From: Dyadobacter sp. CY326
GTDB taxonomy: Bacteria > Bacteroidota > Bacteroidia > Cytophagales > Spirosomataceae
Assembly: GCF_021390515.1 (NCBI RefSeq)
Contig: NZ_JAJUXI010000011.1
Coordinates: 1-64,000, forward strand
DNA length: 64,000 nucleotides
Reading direction: 5' to 3'
Shown: positions 53,477 through 63,094 of the stretch, piece after piece
Numbering within the stretch: the first letter of the stretch is position 1
Layout of the letters: the number at the start of each line of letters is the position of its first letter
Made by a program: the position numbers and the translations under genes
The notes under the pieces: generated by a model
Database searches by the model: none
Told to the model about the DNA's origin: nothing
Seen by the model: the letters and a program-made list of their open reading frames with translations, nothing else

Positions 53477-54337
53477 TTACTCCCAAATAGCCCTTACAAA
53501 CCGGTCTTTTCCGTGGATATCGCGCAGGATTTCCACTTTCTTATAATTTCTTTCTTCAAAAACCTGTTTCGTTCCAGCTCCGAAATGCTCATTGATCTCG
53601 ACATAACATTTGCCGCTTGGCTTCAAATGGTGAATGCCAAAATCTGCAATGGCTTTATAAAAAAGAAGGGGATCGCTGTCTTCTACAAACAATGCTTCGT
53701 GTGGCTCAAAGCGCAAAACATTTGGCCGCATATGCTCTTGCTCTGAGTAAGTTACGTAAGGTGGATTGCTAACCAGGCAGTCGAACTGTACAATGTCGCC
53801 GGGCAATGGAAAAGTAACATTCAGCATGTCCTGTTTGGCAAAAGTCACATCTGCGATCAGCTGTCGCGCATTTTCTTTGGCAACTTGCAAAGCTTCATCC
53901 GAAACGTCCCACGCATGAACAGAGACGTGTGGCAGGAAGCGGGCCAAAACGATGGCAATGCAGCCGCTGCCGGTTCCAATATCCAGAATTGAAATGTTCT
54001 TGTCGGGCTCGGCATAGTCACGCGTCACCATGCGCACAAGCTCCTCAGTTTCAGGTCTTGGGATCAAGACAGAAGAAGAAACCCTGAATTCCAGGCCGCA
54101 GAATTCTGTGGACCCTATGATATGCTGAACAGGTTCATTGTCATTCAGTCGGCGGATAATTGTCTCCCAGTCAGGCTGCGCAGTGTTGTCAGGAACGGGT
54201 CTGTCCACCAGCACATCAATATTGCGAAGCCTCATATAATGTTCGAGCAACATAAATGTGATTGCCTGCGCCTCTTTTTCGGGATATACTTTGATGCCTT
54301 TTGAAATGTATTGATATAGCTGACGTGCCGAAGTCAT
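53477..54337 (-). CDS. prmC: Release factor glutamine N5-methyltransferase
   Basis: Methylates the GGQ glutamine of peptide chain release factors, using S-adenosylmethionine. The 286 residues include a helical N-terminal domain and a Rossmann methyltransferase domain with ILDIGTGSGCIAIVLARFLP (motif I, about 120-139) and the catalytic motif VSNPPYV (about 192-198). The Met giving MTSARQLYQYI at 54337 is chosen, because a 13-residue upstream extension has no family similarity. It is divergent from ribD, with a 92-base intergenic region, and is followed by the MoxR gene on the same strand. Confidence 0.93.
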   Translation of the reverse strand: MTSARQLYQYISKGIKVYPEKEAQAITFMLLEHYMRLRNIDVLVDRPVPDNTAQPDWETIIRRLNDNEPVQHIIGSTEFCGLEFRVSSSVLIPRPETEELVRMVTRDYAEPDKNISILDIGTGSGCIAIVLARFLPHVSVHAWDVSDEALQVAKENARQLIADVTFAKQDMLNVTFPLPGDIVQFDCLVSNPPYVTYSEQEHMRPNVLRFEPHEALFVEDSDPLLFYKAIADFGIHHLKPSGKCYVEINEHFGAGTKQVFEERNYKKVEILRDIHGKDRFVRAIWE

Positions 54338-54396
54338 TTTCAGGTGTTTTTTATTCCAATGTCGGAAAGTTAGCAAATTATGGGAACTCCCGAAAG

Positions 54397-54425
54397 TTGA
54401 GTTTAAAAGGACGTTTGTATTTTTG
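54397..54425 (+). promoter_or_regulatory. Candidate promoter of ribD
   Basis: TTG (54397-54399), an 18-base spacer and TATTTTTG (54418-54425) match the Bacteroidota -33/-7 pattern. The -7 element ends only four bases before the ribD ATG. Transcription from it would give a leaderless or near-leaderless mRNA. The spacing of both boxes is good but the position is unusual. Confidence 0.4.
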
Positions 54426-54429
54426 CCAT

Positions 54430-55497
54430 ATGGAGTCAGATATTTTATGGATGAGCCGCGCTTTGCAACTTGCGGCCAATGGCCGTGGAAGCGTGAGCCC
54501 CAACCCGATGGTTGGTTGTGTGATCGTCCATGAAGACCGCATTATAGGCGAAGGCTGGCACCGGCAATATGGCGGTCCGCATGCCGAGGTTTGGGCTGTA
54601 AATGATGCTGAAATGAAGGGAAGCGGACATTTACTCGCTCAATCAACGGCTTATGTTACGCTGGAACCTTGCTCGCATACAGGCAAAACGCCGCCTTGCG
54701 CCGACCTGATCATTCGAAAGGAAATCAAGAAAGTAATCATCTGCAATAACGATCCCAATCCGTTGGTTTCGGGGCGAGGCATTGCGCGCATGCAGGCTGC
54801 GGGTATTGAAGTGGAGAGCGGCTTGCTTGCTGCTGAGGGACTTAGCCTTAACAAAAGGTTTTTTACCGCAATGGAACAGAAAAGGCTATATGTCATTTTG
54901 AAATGGGCAGAAACGGCTGACGGATTTCTCGGTCCGGAGACAGGTTCAGCGTTGCAGATTAGCGGGACATTATCAAGCATGCGGGTGCACAAATGGCGCA
55001 CGGAAGAGGATGCGATCTTGGTTGGCTATAAAACTGCGTTAACGGACAATCCGCGGTTGAATGTGCGAAGCTGGGCCGGTAAAAATCCGGTTAGAGTTGT
55101 GCTGGACAGGCATTTGCGCTTGCCGGAAACATTGAATTTGTTTGACAAAACGCAGCCCACCGTCGTTGTCAATTATCACAAAGCGAATGCGTTACCCGTT
55201 TCGCCGGAACGTTATGCAGAACCGGGAGATGTCGCTTATCTAAAAGTAACTCCGGGTGATGACGAAATTGATCAGTTGCTGCAAGCGCTGCTTGCCAGGG
55301 GAATCCAGTCCGTGTTTGTGGAAGGCGGAGCGGCTGTGATCAACGCATTTTTACAAAGAGGCCTTTGGGATGAAATCCGCAGATGTCAGGGAGCTGTTGT
55401 CCTTGGCAGCGGCGTGAAGGCTCCATTGGCTCAGGGCGTTTTGCGCTCTTCCGAGCAAATTGAAAAAGATCTCTGGACATATTATTCCAGGATCTAA
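54430..55497 (+). CDS. ribD: Riboflavin biosynthesis deaminase/reductase
   Basis: Bifunctional enzyme of riboflavin synthesis. The deaminase domain (about 1-145) has the zinc-site motifs GGPHAEVWAV and LEPCSHTGKTPPCAD. The reductase domain (about 150-355) has LKWAETADGFLG and the late VFVEGGAAVINAFL. The start giving MESDILWMSRALQLA aligns with MQDEYYMARALKLA of Escherichia coli RibD; a 43-residue in-frame extension upstream overlaps the start of prmC and was rejected. The 355-residue length fits. The stop codon overlaps that of the convergent aroE by two bases. Confidence 0.95.
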   Translation: MESDILWMSRALQLAANGRGSVSPNPMVGCVIVHEDRIIGEGWHRQYGGPHAEVWAVNDAEMKGSGHLLAQSTAYVTLEPCSHTGKTPPCADLIIRKEIKKVIICNNDPNPLVSGRGIARMQAAGIEVESGLLAAEGLSLNKRFFTAMEQKRLYVILKWAETADGFLGPETGSALQISGTLSSMRVHKWRTEEDAILVGYKTALTDNPRLNVRSWAGKNPVRVVLDRHLRLPETLNLFDKTQPTVVVNYHKANALPVSPERYAEPGDVAYLKVTPGDDEIDQLLQALLARGIQSVFVEGGAAVINAFLQRGLWDEIRRCQGAVVLGSGVKAPLAQGVLRSSEQIEKDLWTYYSRI

Positions 55498-56267
55498 ACG
55501 CTCCAAAGGTTTTCTTCCTCAGTCCAGATATCCCAGGCTTTTTCCGCTTGCAGTTCAAGCATTTTCAGTCCGTTTTGCACAGCGGCTCCTTTTTCAATGC
55601 CTTTTTTCAAAAACAATGTTTCGGCAGGATTGTAAACCAGGTCGTAGAGATAATGTTGCTTCGTAAGGAGGTCGTAAGGGATGGCCGGGCACTCTTCGGT
55701 TTTTGGAAATGTGCCTAGCGGCGTGGTGTTAATGATCAGCAAATGCGAGCTCATAACCTCCTCCGTAATCGCCTCGTACACGATGGAGTCGTCACTTTTT
55801 TGCCGCGACACGAGAATGTATTCCATGTGGAGATCCTGCAATGCAACCTGCACCGCCTTTGCCGCTCCGCCGTTTCCCAGCACCAATGCTTTGAAGTTGC
55901 TGCACTTTTCTCCGCGTCTGTCCAGCCATTCTTCCAATGATTGCCGGAAACCATAATAGTCTGTATTAAAGCCTTTTGTGCTTCCGTCAGCGTAAATTTT
56001 GATTGTGTTTACCGCGCCTATCCGTTCAGCAGAAGCATCGTCCAGATCGTCCAGATAAGGAATCACATCTTTTTTATAGGGAATGGTCACATTCAGTCCG
56101 CGCAGATCGGTTTTCTTTTTCAGCAATGCGGGCAGACCTTCCAGCGAGCTCATTTCGAAAAGCTCGTAACTGCTTTCCCTGATCTTTTCCCGAATAAATT
56201 TGTCGGTAAAATAGCGTTTTGAAAAAGAATGGGTCAGGGGGAATCCGATTAGGCCGTATAAATTCAT
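55494..56267 (-). CDS. aroE: Shikimate dehydrogenase
   Basis: NADP-dependent reduction of 3-dehydroshikimate in aromatic amino acid synthesis. The 257 residues show the substrate-binding start YGLIGFPLTHSFSKRYF, the catalytic Lys in NVTIPYKKDVIPYLD, the GAVNTIK motif with GFNTDYYGF, and the nucleotide-binding VLGNGGAAKAV. The Met giving MNLYGLIG at 56267 is chosen over one seven residues upstream, because the shikimate site normally lies within the first fifteen residues. It is convergent with ribD. Confidence 0.93.
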   Translation of the reverse strand: MNLYGLIGFPLTHSFSKRYFTDKFIREKIRESSYELFEMSSLEGLPALLKKKTDLRGLNVTIPYKKDVIPYLDDLDDASAERIGAVNTIKIYADGSTKGFNTDYYGFRQSLEEWLDRRGEKCSNFKALVLGNGGAAKAVQVALQDLHMEYILVSRQKSDDSIVYEAITEEVMSSHLLIINTTPLGTFPKTEECPAIPYDLLTKQHYLYDLVYNPAETLFLKKGIEKGAAVQNGLKMLELQAEKAWDIWTEEENLWSV

Positions 56268-56479
56268 AATTCTGGGCACTGATGACAATGCAATGGCAAG
56301 TGAAATTCAATTTGCGAAGTTACGCGCGGCGCAGGCATTTGCAAAAATTAAGTGACCGATCCTGAAAACGCGCGTGTAGCATTATAAAACTGTAACATAT
56401 TCAGTTAAAGTATGATCGAATTAATTTGTAAATAGAACTTTATTCGAGTAGAATTACCTAATGCATTCAATTTAAAATT

Positions 56480-59400
56480 ATGGAATGGAAAAAACTTTAC
56501 CACACACTTTTTATTTTCTTGCTTGCCTCGCTTTCAGTGAATGCGCAGCATAACAGGGATTTCAAGATCTTGTTGAAAAGCGGATCGTTTACGCCTGAAA
56601 AAAATATAGCAGTTTCCGGGAAGCAAACTGCAAGCCTTCGCACGATCGCTAGTGGTTCCAAAACATTGGTAATCATTCAGTTTGAAACAATTCCTACTGC
56701 ATTGGAACGCGCCGAGCTGAAAGAACAAGGCATTACATTGCTCGATTACATTCCCAATAATGCCTACACCGCCACCATTACAAGCAACACCGATCAAAAC
56801 GTGCTTTCAAGAATGCGCGGCAGGGCGATTTTTGAGCTGACTCCTGAGCAGAAAATGCAGCCGGGACTTGCCAGGGGCCAGTTTCCCATTCATGCAGTCC
56901 AATTGCCGGGCACAATCGACGTCTGGATCAATTTTCCAAAAACATTTTCTTTGAATGAGGTCAGGGAAGGTTTGAAGGCCAACGGTTTTGAAATCATTTC
57001 AGAGCAATACAAAGATTATCAGGTCATTGCATTGCGCATTAAGGATACGCGAATCAAGGAGCTGGCTGCATTGCCTTTCATTCAATATGTGCAGGCGGTG
57101 CCGTCCGGGGACAAGCCAACCAACAACCGAAGCCTGACCAACGGACGCGCAAATGTGTTGCAGTCGTCTCTTCCAAATGGGCGTAATTTAACGGGAAAAG
57201 GCGTTGTAGTGGGACATGGTGATGATTCCAATCCGTTGCAGCACGTGGATTTTAATAACCGCATTATCAACCGCGCTGCCATCGAAGGCGGGCAGCATGG
57301 CGTGCACACATTGGGCACGCTTGCGGGAGCAGGCATCATGAATGAGCTTTATCAAGGTTATGCTCCCAAGACGACGGTGGTTTCGCAAAGTTTTTCCAAC
57401 ATCATTCTTTATTCACCTGCGTATGTCAACGATTTTGGAATGGTCGTTACCAGCAATTCCTACGGAGGCGAAATCAACAATTGCGACACTTATGGGGTTT
57501 ATGATCTTTATTCGCACATTTTGGATGAACAGGCTTTTCAACTGCCTTACTTGCAGCACGTTTTTTCAGCAGGGAACAGTGGCGGCAACTTTTCATGCGG
57601 GCCATATCCGGCCGGATATGCCAATGTTTTAAGTGGTTTTCAAAGCGCCAAAAACGTCATCAGCGTAGGAAATACTTTTGACACCGGATTGCTTGCCGTT
57701 AGTTCAAGCGTCGGCCCCACGCGCGATGGCCGCATTAAGCCCGAAATTACCGCCCTGGGCTCTTCCGTGCGCTCCACAATCCCCACAAATTTGTACACCA
57801 ACGGCAGTGGAACAAGCATGTCGTGCCCCGCAGTTGCGGGTGGGCTCGCATTGCTATACGAACGTTATAGGCAAATTAATAATGAACCGAATCCGAAAAA
57901 TGCGTTGATGAAAGCATTGATCTGCAATGGCGCAACGGATAAAGGAAATGACGGGCCGGATTATAAGTATGGATTTGGGTGGCTGGATCTGTCGCGGTCA
58001 TTGAAAATGCTGGACGACAAGCAATATGTGAATGGCTCGGTGGCGCACGCAAAAACCGCAACGCATGTGATCAATGTTCCGGCTGGCACGGCGCAGGTGA
58101 AAGTAATGCTCTATTACAATGATCCCGCTGCCACCGTTTTGTCCTCGCAAAACCTGGTGAATGACCTTGATTTGACATTGACCAGCCCTTCCAACAGCAC
58201 GACTTTGCCGAGATTGCTGGATGCAACGCCTTCGAAAGTCAATGTTACGGCCACCACCGGCGCTGACCACATCAACAATATGGAACAGTTGATTATCAAC
58301 AATCCTGCGGCAGGGGCTTACACGATTTCTGTGCAGGGAACTGCGGTTCCACAGAATCCAACACAAGAATATTTTGTGGTTTACGACTTCATTCCGGCAA
58401 CGACGGTGATCACTTATCCCATTGGTAATGAGCGATTAAAGGATGGTGATGCATTGATTATCAGCTGGGATTCCTATGCGGATGCACAAAGCACATACAA
58501 TGTGCAGGCAATGCTGAAAAACGGAATCTGGACAGATATCGGTGTCAATTTGCCTGCCGCGACAAGGCAGCTTGCCTGGACCATTCCTGCTGGAACGGCT
58601 GCGACGGATTTGGCAAAAATTAAAATCATTCAAAAGAAAAATAACAATGTCATTGCCGAGAGTGTCAGCGAAGCTTTCACGATCATCGGCGTTCCAACGG
58701 TAACTTTGTCTGGCTTGCAATGCGAAGGTTATATTTCACTCGACTGGACGGCTGTAACAGGTGCGACGGATTACGAAGTTATGATTCTCAAAGGCGACGA
58801 GATGGTTCCTGCGGGCATTACGACACAGAATAAATTTGTTTTCACCGGCATGTCCAAGGATTCTACTTACTCGCTTTCCGTGCGGGCGCGGTTCAATGGT
58901 CATCCGGGCAGGCGAGGGCTCGCCATTTCGCGTAGGCCCGACACGGGAACTTGTGCCGGCACGATCTCGGACAATGATTTAAAGCTTGAATCCATTGTGA
59001 CACCTGTCGGTTCGGGAAGGAAAAATACGTCGTCGGAGCTTGGTAATGCTGTTTTTATCAAAATCAGAATTGAAAATCTGGATGATGTCGATTCCAATCA
59101 GCCAGTTGAAGTCGGTTACATTTTGGATGGACAAGCCATTCCGTTGCAGACGATCACGCCATTTATCGAAAAAGGAAAAACTTACGACCATACTTTCAGC
59201 ATAGGCGCCGATTTCAGTGCAGTTCGGGATTACAATTTGCAGGTTTTCATCCACAACCCGGCAGACAAGGTCACTGCTAATGACACGCTTACCAGAGTTT
59301 TCCGCCAGTTGCCGAATGATGCGATTGCATTGCCATTTACCGATGACATGGAGAATTTGCCTGTTCAAACCTGGGTCAAAAATCAGGTTGGGCTCATTGG

Positions 59401-61885
59401 CGATGGCAGATATGATTTCAGCGCGACAACCAATGCGGGGCGTTTGCGGACGTTTTTGAACTCCGGCATGGCTGCTTCCGGGCAAAGGGCATTGATTTTG
59501 GATGCGAACCGCTATTTTTCGGCGGGCAACACGAGTTACTTGGACGGGACTTTTAATTTGTCAGGTTATGACATTGAAGCGGTTGATGTCCGGTTGAATT
59601 TTAAATACAAAAACCATGGTCAGAAATCGCATGCGGACAACCGCGTCTGGATCCGGGGAAAAGATTCTGATCCCTGGATATTGGCATATGACCTGGTGGC
59701 CAATCAAAATTTGCCGCAGGACGGTTACAAGATTACGCCGGGCATAGAACTGAGTAATTTGCTGGCGGCTAATAACAAAAATTTTTCATCCAGTTTCCAG
59801 GTCCGCTGGGGCCAATGGGGCAAAATCATTGCTGCCGATGACCGATCGGGGGCCGGTTACAGTTTTGACGACATCATGTTGTATGTTGTTACGGACGACA
59901 TTCAGTTGCTAAGCATTTCACAGCCAGCAGCCGAAAATTGCGGATTAGGGAATGCAGAAACCGTTGTCGCGCAAATCCGAAACAGCTCCTCCCGCACGAT
60001 CACAGACATTCCCGTTTTTTTGCAATTAAATGATGGAACGGTTATTCAGGAAACCATTCCCAGCCTTGCCAAACGGACAACATTGGATTACGCATTTCAA
60101 AACAAGGCGAATCTGTCGGCTTATGGGTGGCATGTTGTGAAAGTCTGGGCTGCCCTCGGAACGGACAGTTACCGTTTGAACGACACGGTGAAAATTGAGA
60201 TTCACAATGCACCCACCATTGCGACTTATCCTTATCTGGAAAACTTTGAAACCAACGACGGATATTGGTTTACCAAAGGAACAAACAGCTCCTGGCAGCA
60301 CGGAAAGCCCGTTTCCGCGCAGGTTAACACTGCGCCAAGTGGCAGTAATATTTGGAAAACCAATCTGGCAGGACCTAACAATGATCGCGAAGAATCATAC
60401 TTGAATTCACCTTGTTTCGCTGTTTCCGGGCTTGCGACGCCCACTTTGAGTTTTAGCGTTGCATTGGATATGGAAGTCTGCGATCCGCTTCCCTGCGACT
60501 TTGCCTATCTCGAATATTCAGGTGACGGCGGTGCGTGGACGCGTCTCGGAGCGCAGGGCGAGGGGACTAATTGGTATAACAAAACGTATTCTGCCAAAGG
60601 CGCTTGGAGCATTCAGGATTTTGTAAGATGGCATGTGGCCACCATTCCGCTTCCAAAAGGCTTTTCAAATTTGAAACTTCGATTCGTTTTCATCTCCGAT
60701 TCCTTTACAAACCGGGACGGGATTGCCATTGACGACATTCACATTTACGATAAGGTAAATGACATTTATGACGAAGGCAGCATGGCCGCGCCCGTGACAC
60801 AGAATGTTCCTGCTTCGGGCAACTGGGTTAATTTTTTACAAAATGGCAAGCTCGTTGCTTCGGTTAACACCAAAGGTCAGAACATGGGTAACACGCAGGT
60901 GCAGGCTTACATTAATGCAGGCGCGGTCAGAAGTTTTAACAAGAACTATTATCTCGACAGAAATTTTACGATCAAACCGCAGAATTCAAATCTCGCCGAT
61001 TCAACCATTGTGAGGCTTTATTTCCTGGAATCCGAAACGGTTGCGCTTTTGAATGCTGCTGGATGCGCTACTTGCGATAAGCCTACGCATGCATACGAAT
61101 TGGGCGTTTCGAAATATCGGAATGGCAATGCTGCAAACGAGGATGGCAATATTGAAAACAGCATTGCGGGAAGCTGGGCATTTTATCCATCAGGGAAGGT
61201 GGTGAAGGTGCCTTACGACAAAGGTTATTACGCAGAGCTGAAAATGAAAAGCTTTTCGGAGTTCTGGCTGGCCAAAAATTACATTGGATCCGGTGACGCA
61301 TTGCCTGTTTCACTGATCAGTTTTTCTGCAAAAAAGAAACCGACGGACGGTGCGGCTGAGGCAGTGCAACTGGAATGGAAAACGACTTCGGAAGAGAATT
61401 TCAATCATTTCGACATTGAAGTTGCCGCCGGAAATGCCGCTTATCGGCAAAATGAGTTTGTTAAGATCGGAGAAATGGCGTCAAATGGCGGCTTGAACAT
61501 GACGCAGGAATATGCGTTTACGGATAAAAGTGCGGGAAAAACTGGCGTGCTTTATTATCGTTTGAAAATGGTGGATTCAGATGGCAGTTACCAGTTTTCG
61601 AGCGTGAAGCCGGTCTTCTTTGATAATAAACCTGCATGGCAAGTTTACCCAAATCCTTCTGCGGGAATATTTTATATGCTGTATCAGGCAAGCACAGGCG
61701 CCGAAGTGGTTGTAAATGTGTATGACAATGGCGGGCGAAAATTTCAGAGCTCCAAATCTGCTGCCACCGGTTTTGTCCAAAAACACAAACTGGATTTGAC
61801 CGGACCGGAATATGTTTCCGGGATTTACCTGTTGGAAATCGTTAGCGGCAAAGAAAAACAGGTGTTTCAGGTTTTTAAGAATTAA
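56480..61885 (+). CDS. S8 subtilisin-like protease, type IX secretion substrate
   Basis: An 1801-residue secreted serine protease. The signal peptide ends at SVNAQ (about residue 22). A propeptide-like region covers about 25-230. The S8 domain (about 230-520) has the catalytic Asp in VVVGHGDDSN, the His in GQHGVHTLG, the oxyanion Asn in FSAGNSGG and the Ser in GTSMSCPAVAGG. It is followed by a P-domain-like sandwich, a fibronectin type III domain (about 735-810), CARDB-like repeats and jelly-roll or MAM-like domains. The C-terminal type IX sorting domain starts at VYPNPSAGIF and ends in QVFKN. The protein is probably attached to or released from the cell surface after type IX export. It is a useful marker that the organism has a T9SS. 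Confidence 0.93.
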   Translation: MEWKKLYHTLFIFLLASLSVNAQHNRDFKILLKSGSFTPEKNIAVSGKQTASLRTIASGSKTLVIIQFETIPTALERAELKEQGITLLDYIPNNAYTATITSNTDQNVLSRMRGRAIFELTPEQKMQPGLARGQFPIHAVQLPGTIDVWINFPKTFSLNEVREGLKANGFEIISEQYKDYQVIALRIKDTRIKELAALPFIQYVQAVPSGDKPTNNRSLTNGRANVLQSSLPNGRNLTGKGVVVGHGDDSNPLQHVDFNNRIINRAAIEGGQHGVHTLGTLAGAGIMNELYQGYAPKTTVVSQSFSNIILYSPAYVNDFGMVVTSNSYGGEINNCDTYGVYDLYSHILDEQAFQLPYLQHVFSAGNSGGNFSCGPYPAGYANVLSGFQSAKNVISVGNTFDTGLLAVSSSVGPTRDGRIKPEITALGSSVRSTIPTNLYTNGSGTSMSCPAVAGGLALLYERYRQINNEPNPKNALMKALICNGATDKGNDGPDYKYGFGWLDLSRSLKMLDDKQYVNGSVAHAKTATHVINVPAGTAQVKVMLYYNDPAATVLSSQNLVNDLDLTLTSPSNSTTLPRLLDATPSKVNVTATTGADHINNMEQLIINNPAAGAYTISVQGTAVPQNPTQEYFVVYDFIPATTVITYPIGNERLKDGDALIISWDSYADAQSTYNVQAMLKNGIWTDIGVNLPAATRQLAWTIPAGTAATDLAKIKIIQKKNNNVIAESVSEAFTIIGVPTVTLSGLQCEGYISLDWTAVTGATDYEVMILKGDEMVPAGITTQNKFVFTGMSKDSTYSLSVRARFNGHPGRRGLAISRRPDTGTCAGTISDNDLKLESIVTPVGSGRKNTSSELGNAVFIKIRIENLDDVDSNQPVEVGYILDGQAIPLQTITPFIEKGKTYDHTFSIGADFSAVRDYNLQVFIHNPADKVTANDTLTRVFRQLPNDAIALPFTDDMENLPVQTWVKNQVGLIGDGRYDFSATTNAGRLRTFLNSGMAASGQRALILDANRYFSAGNTSYLDGTFNLSGYDIEAVDVRLNFKYKNHGQKSHADNRVWIRGKDSDPWILAYDLVANQNLPQDGYKITPGIELSNLLAANNKNFSSSFQVRWGQWGKIIAADDRSGAGYSFDDIMLYVVTDDIQLLSISQPAAENCGLGNAETVVAQIRNSSSRTITDIPVFLQLNDGTVIQETIPSLAKRTTLDYAFQNKANLSAYGWHVVKVWAALGTDSYRLNDTVKIEIHNAPTIATYPYLENFETNDGYWFTKGTNSSWQHGKPVSAQVNTAPSGSNIWKTNLAGPNNDREESYLNSPCFAVSGLATPTLSFSVALDMEVCDPLPCDFAYLEYSGDGGAWTRLGAQGEGTNWYNKTYSAKGAWSIQDFVRWHVATIPLPKGFSNLKLRFVFISDSFTNRDGIAIDDIHIYDKVNDIYDEGSMAAPVTQNVPASGNWVNFLQNGKLVASVNTKGQNMGNTQVQAYINAGAVRSFNKNYYLDRNFTIKPQNSNLADSTIVRLYFLESETVALLNAAGCATCDKPTHAYELGVSKYRNGNAANEDGNIENSIAGSWAFYPSGKVVKVPYDKGYYAELKMKSFSEFWLAKNYIGSGDALPVSLISFSAKKKPTDGAAEAVQLEWKTTSEENFNHFDIEVAAGNAAYRQNEFVKIGEMASNGGLNMTQEYAFTDKSAGKTGVLYYRLKMVDSDGSYQFSSVKPVFFDNKPAWQVYPNPSAGIFYMLYQASTGAEVVVNVYDNGGRKFQSSKSAATGFVQKHKLDLTGPEYVSGIYLLEIVSGKEKQVFQVFKN

Positions 61886-61969
61886 AGCCATAAAAATTGC
61901 GCAATTTGCAGCACATTCGCCGAATGCAGCGAATAAAGCTATATTGTAAGCCATTTTTTAATGATTGCC

Positions 61970-62953
61970 ATGCGTAAAATATTATTGATAATTTCCCTTC
62001 TGATGGCCTCGCTGGCACACGCGCAAACGGGCGGCAGGCTCCCAAAAACATTAATATTGGACACGGACATTGGCCCGGATTATGACGATGTGGGCGCAAT
62101 GGCCGTCCTGCATGCATTGGCGGACAAAGGCGAAGTGCGGCCGCTGGCGGTGATTTCGTGCAATAAAAATGAATATGTGGGACCAACGATCGAGATCTTG
62201 AACACCTATTTCGGCAGGCCGGAATTGCCAAGCGGCGCCCCGAAAGGCGCGGCTGATCCAAGCTTCGGAGCGAGCCAGAAATGGCCTGAAATGCTGGTCG
62301 AAAAATATCCGCATAAAATTACAAAAACGGCGGATTTGCCCGATGCGGTGCAGATTTACCGTAAGATTTTAGCCAAGCAACCGGATCAGAGCGTGACCAT
62401 CGTTACGGTTGGATTTCTGACCAATCTGGCTGATTTGCTGGATTCAAAACCCGATGAAAATTCGCCATTGTCTGGCCTTAATCTTGTGCGCAAAAAGGTT
62501 GCCGGGCTGGTTAGCATGGCCGGAAAATTTCCAGCCGGTCGTGAATACAATGTCTATGTTGATTCCCTCGCTTCGCAGAAGGTGTTTGCTGAATGGCCGA
62601 CTGAGATTATTTTCAGTGGTTTTGAGATCGGAGAGGAGATCAAAACGGGCGTGAAAGTAATTGCGAATGAGCGGCTGAAAAGTCCGGTTAAAGATGTGTT
62701 TGCAATGGCCATGGCCAAAAGTCCGGAAGATGTCAATGGCCGTCAAAGCTGGGACCAGACTGCGGTGCTGGTTGGCGTTCGTGGCGTGCAGCCTTATTTT
62801 GGATTAAAAAGAGGTAAAATGATTATGCAGGACGGCAACAACACCTGGCAGGATGACCCCATGGGCCCGCACGCATATCTGACGCCGAGCATGCCAACGC
62901 CACAGCTGACCGCACTGATCGAAGGCTTAATGATGTGGGAAGGCAAGAAGTAA
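61970..62953 (+). CDS. Secreted nucleoside hydrolase
   Basis: Inosine-uridine preferring nucleoside hydrolase family, releasing base from ribonucleosides. The calcium-binding signature LDTDIGPDYDD (DxDxxxDD) is present near residues 27-40, and the late ligand Asp is in QSWDQTAVLVG (about 265). A signal peptide (MRKILLIISLLMASLAHAQ) shows export, unusual compared with cytoplasmic Escherichia coli RihA-C but common in Bacteroidota. The Met three codons after the first possible ATG is taken because it begins the signal peptide cleanly. It follows the S8 protease by about 80 bases and precedes the GH20 gene. Confidence 0.9.
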   Translation: MRKILLIISLLMASLAHAQTGGRLPKTLILDTDIGPDYDDVGAMAVLHALADKGEVRPLAVISCNKNEYVGPTIEILNTYFGRPELPSGAPKGAADPSFGASQKWPEMLVEKYPHKITKTADLPDAVQIYRKILAKQPDQSVTIVTVGFLTNLADLLDSKPDENSPLSGLNLVRKKVAGLVSMAGKFPAGREYNVYVDSLASQKVFAEWPTEIIFSGFEIGEEIKTGVKVIANERLKSPVKDVFAMAMAKSPEDVNGRQSWDQTAVLVGVRGVQPYFGLKRGKMIMQDGNNTWQDDPMGPHAYLTPSMPTPQLTALIEGLMMWEGKK

Positions 62954-62983
62954 TGAATATGAAAATGGTCGTTTTAAGGCCAT

Positions 62984-63013
62984 TGGCGAAAGAAATACTA
63001 GTATTTTTCGCCA
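62984..63013 (+). terminator. Hairpin after the nucleoside hydrolase gene
   Basis: TGGCGAAA...AATACT pairs with AGTATTTTTCGCCA, a 14-bp stem with a two-base bulge and almost no loop, about 30 bases after the stop. The T-run lies inside the 3' arm rather than after it, so termination is plausible but not typical. Confidence 0.45.
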
Positions 63014-63094
63014 GTTTATCAGTAATATTATTGCGCTAATAAAACCCGCCTGCATCCTATAATAGAATTAACAAAATCCTTGTATCCTGACCCA

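Noticed and set aside
54301..54429. 43-residue N-terminal extension of RibD
   Set aside because: It overlaps the start of prmC, has no similarity to RibD, and the internal ATG aligns exactly with known RibD starts.
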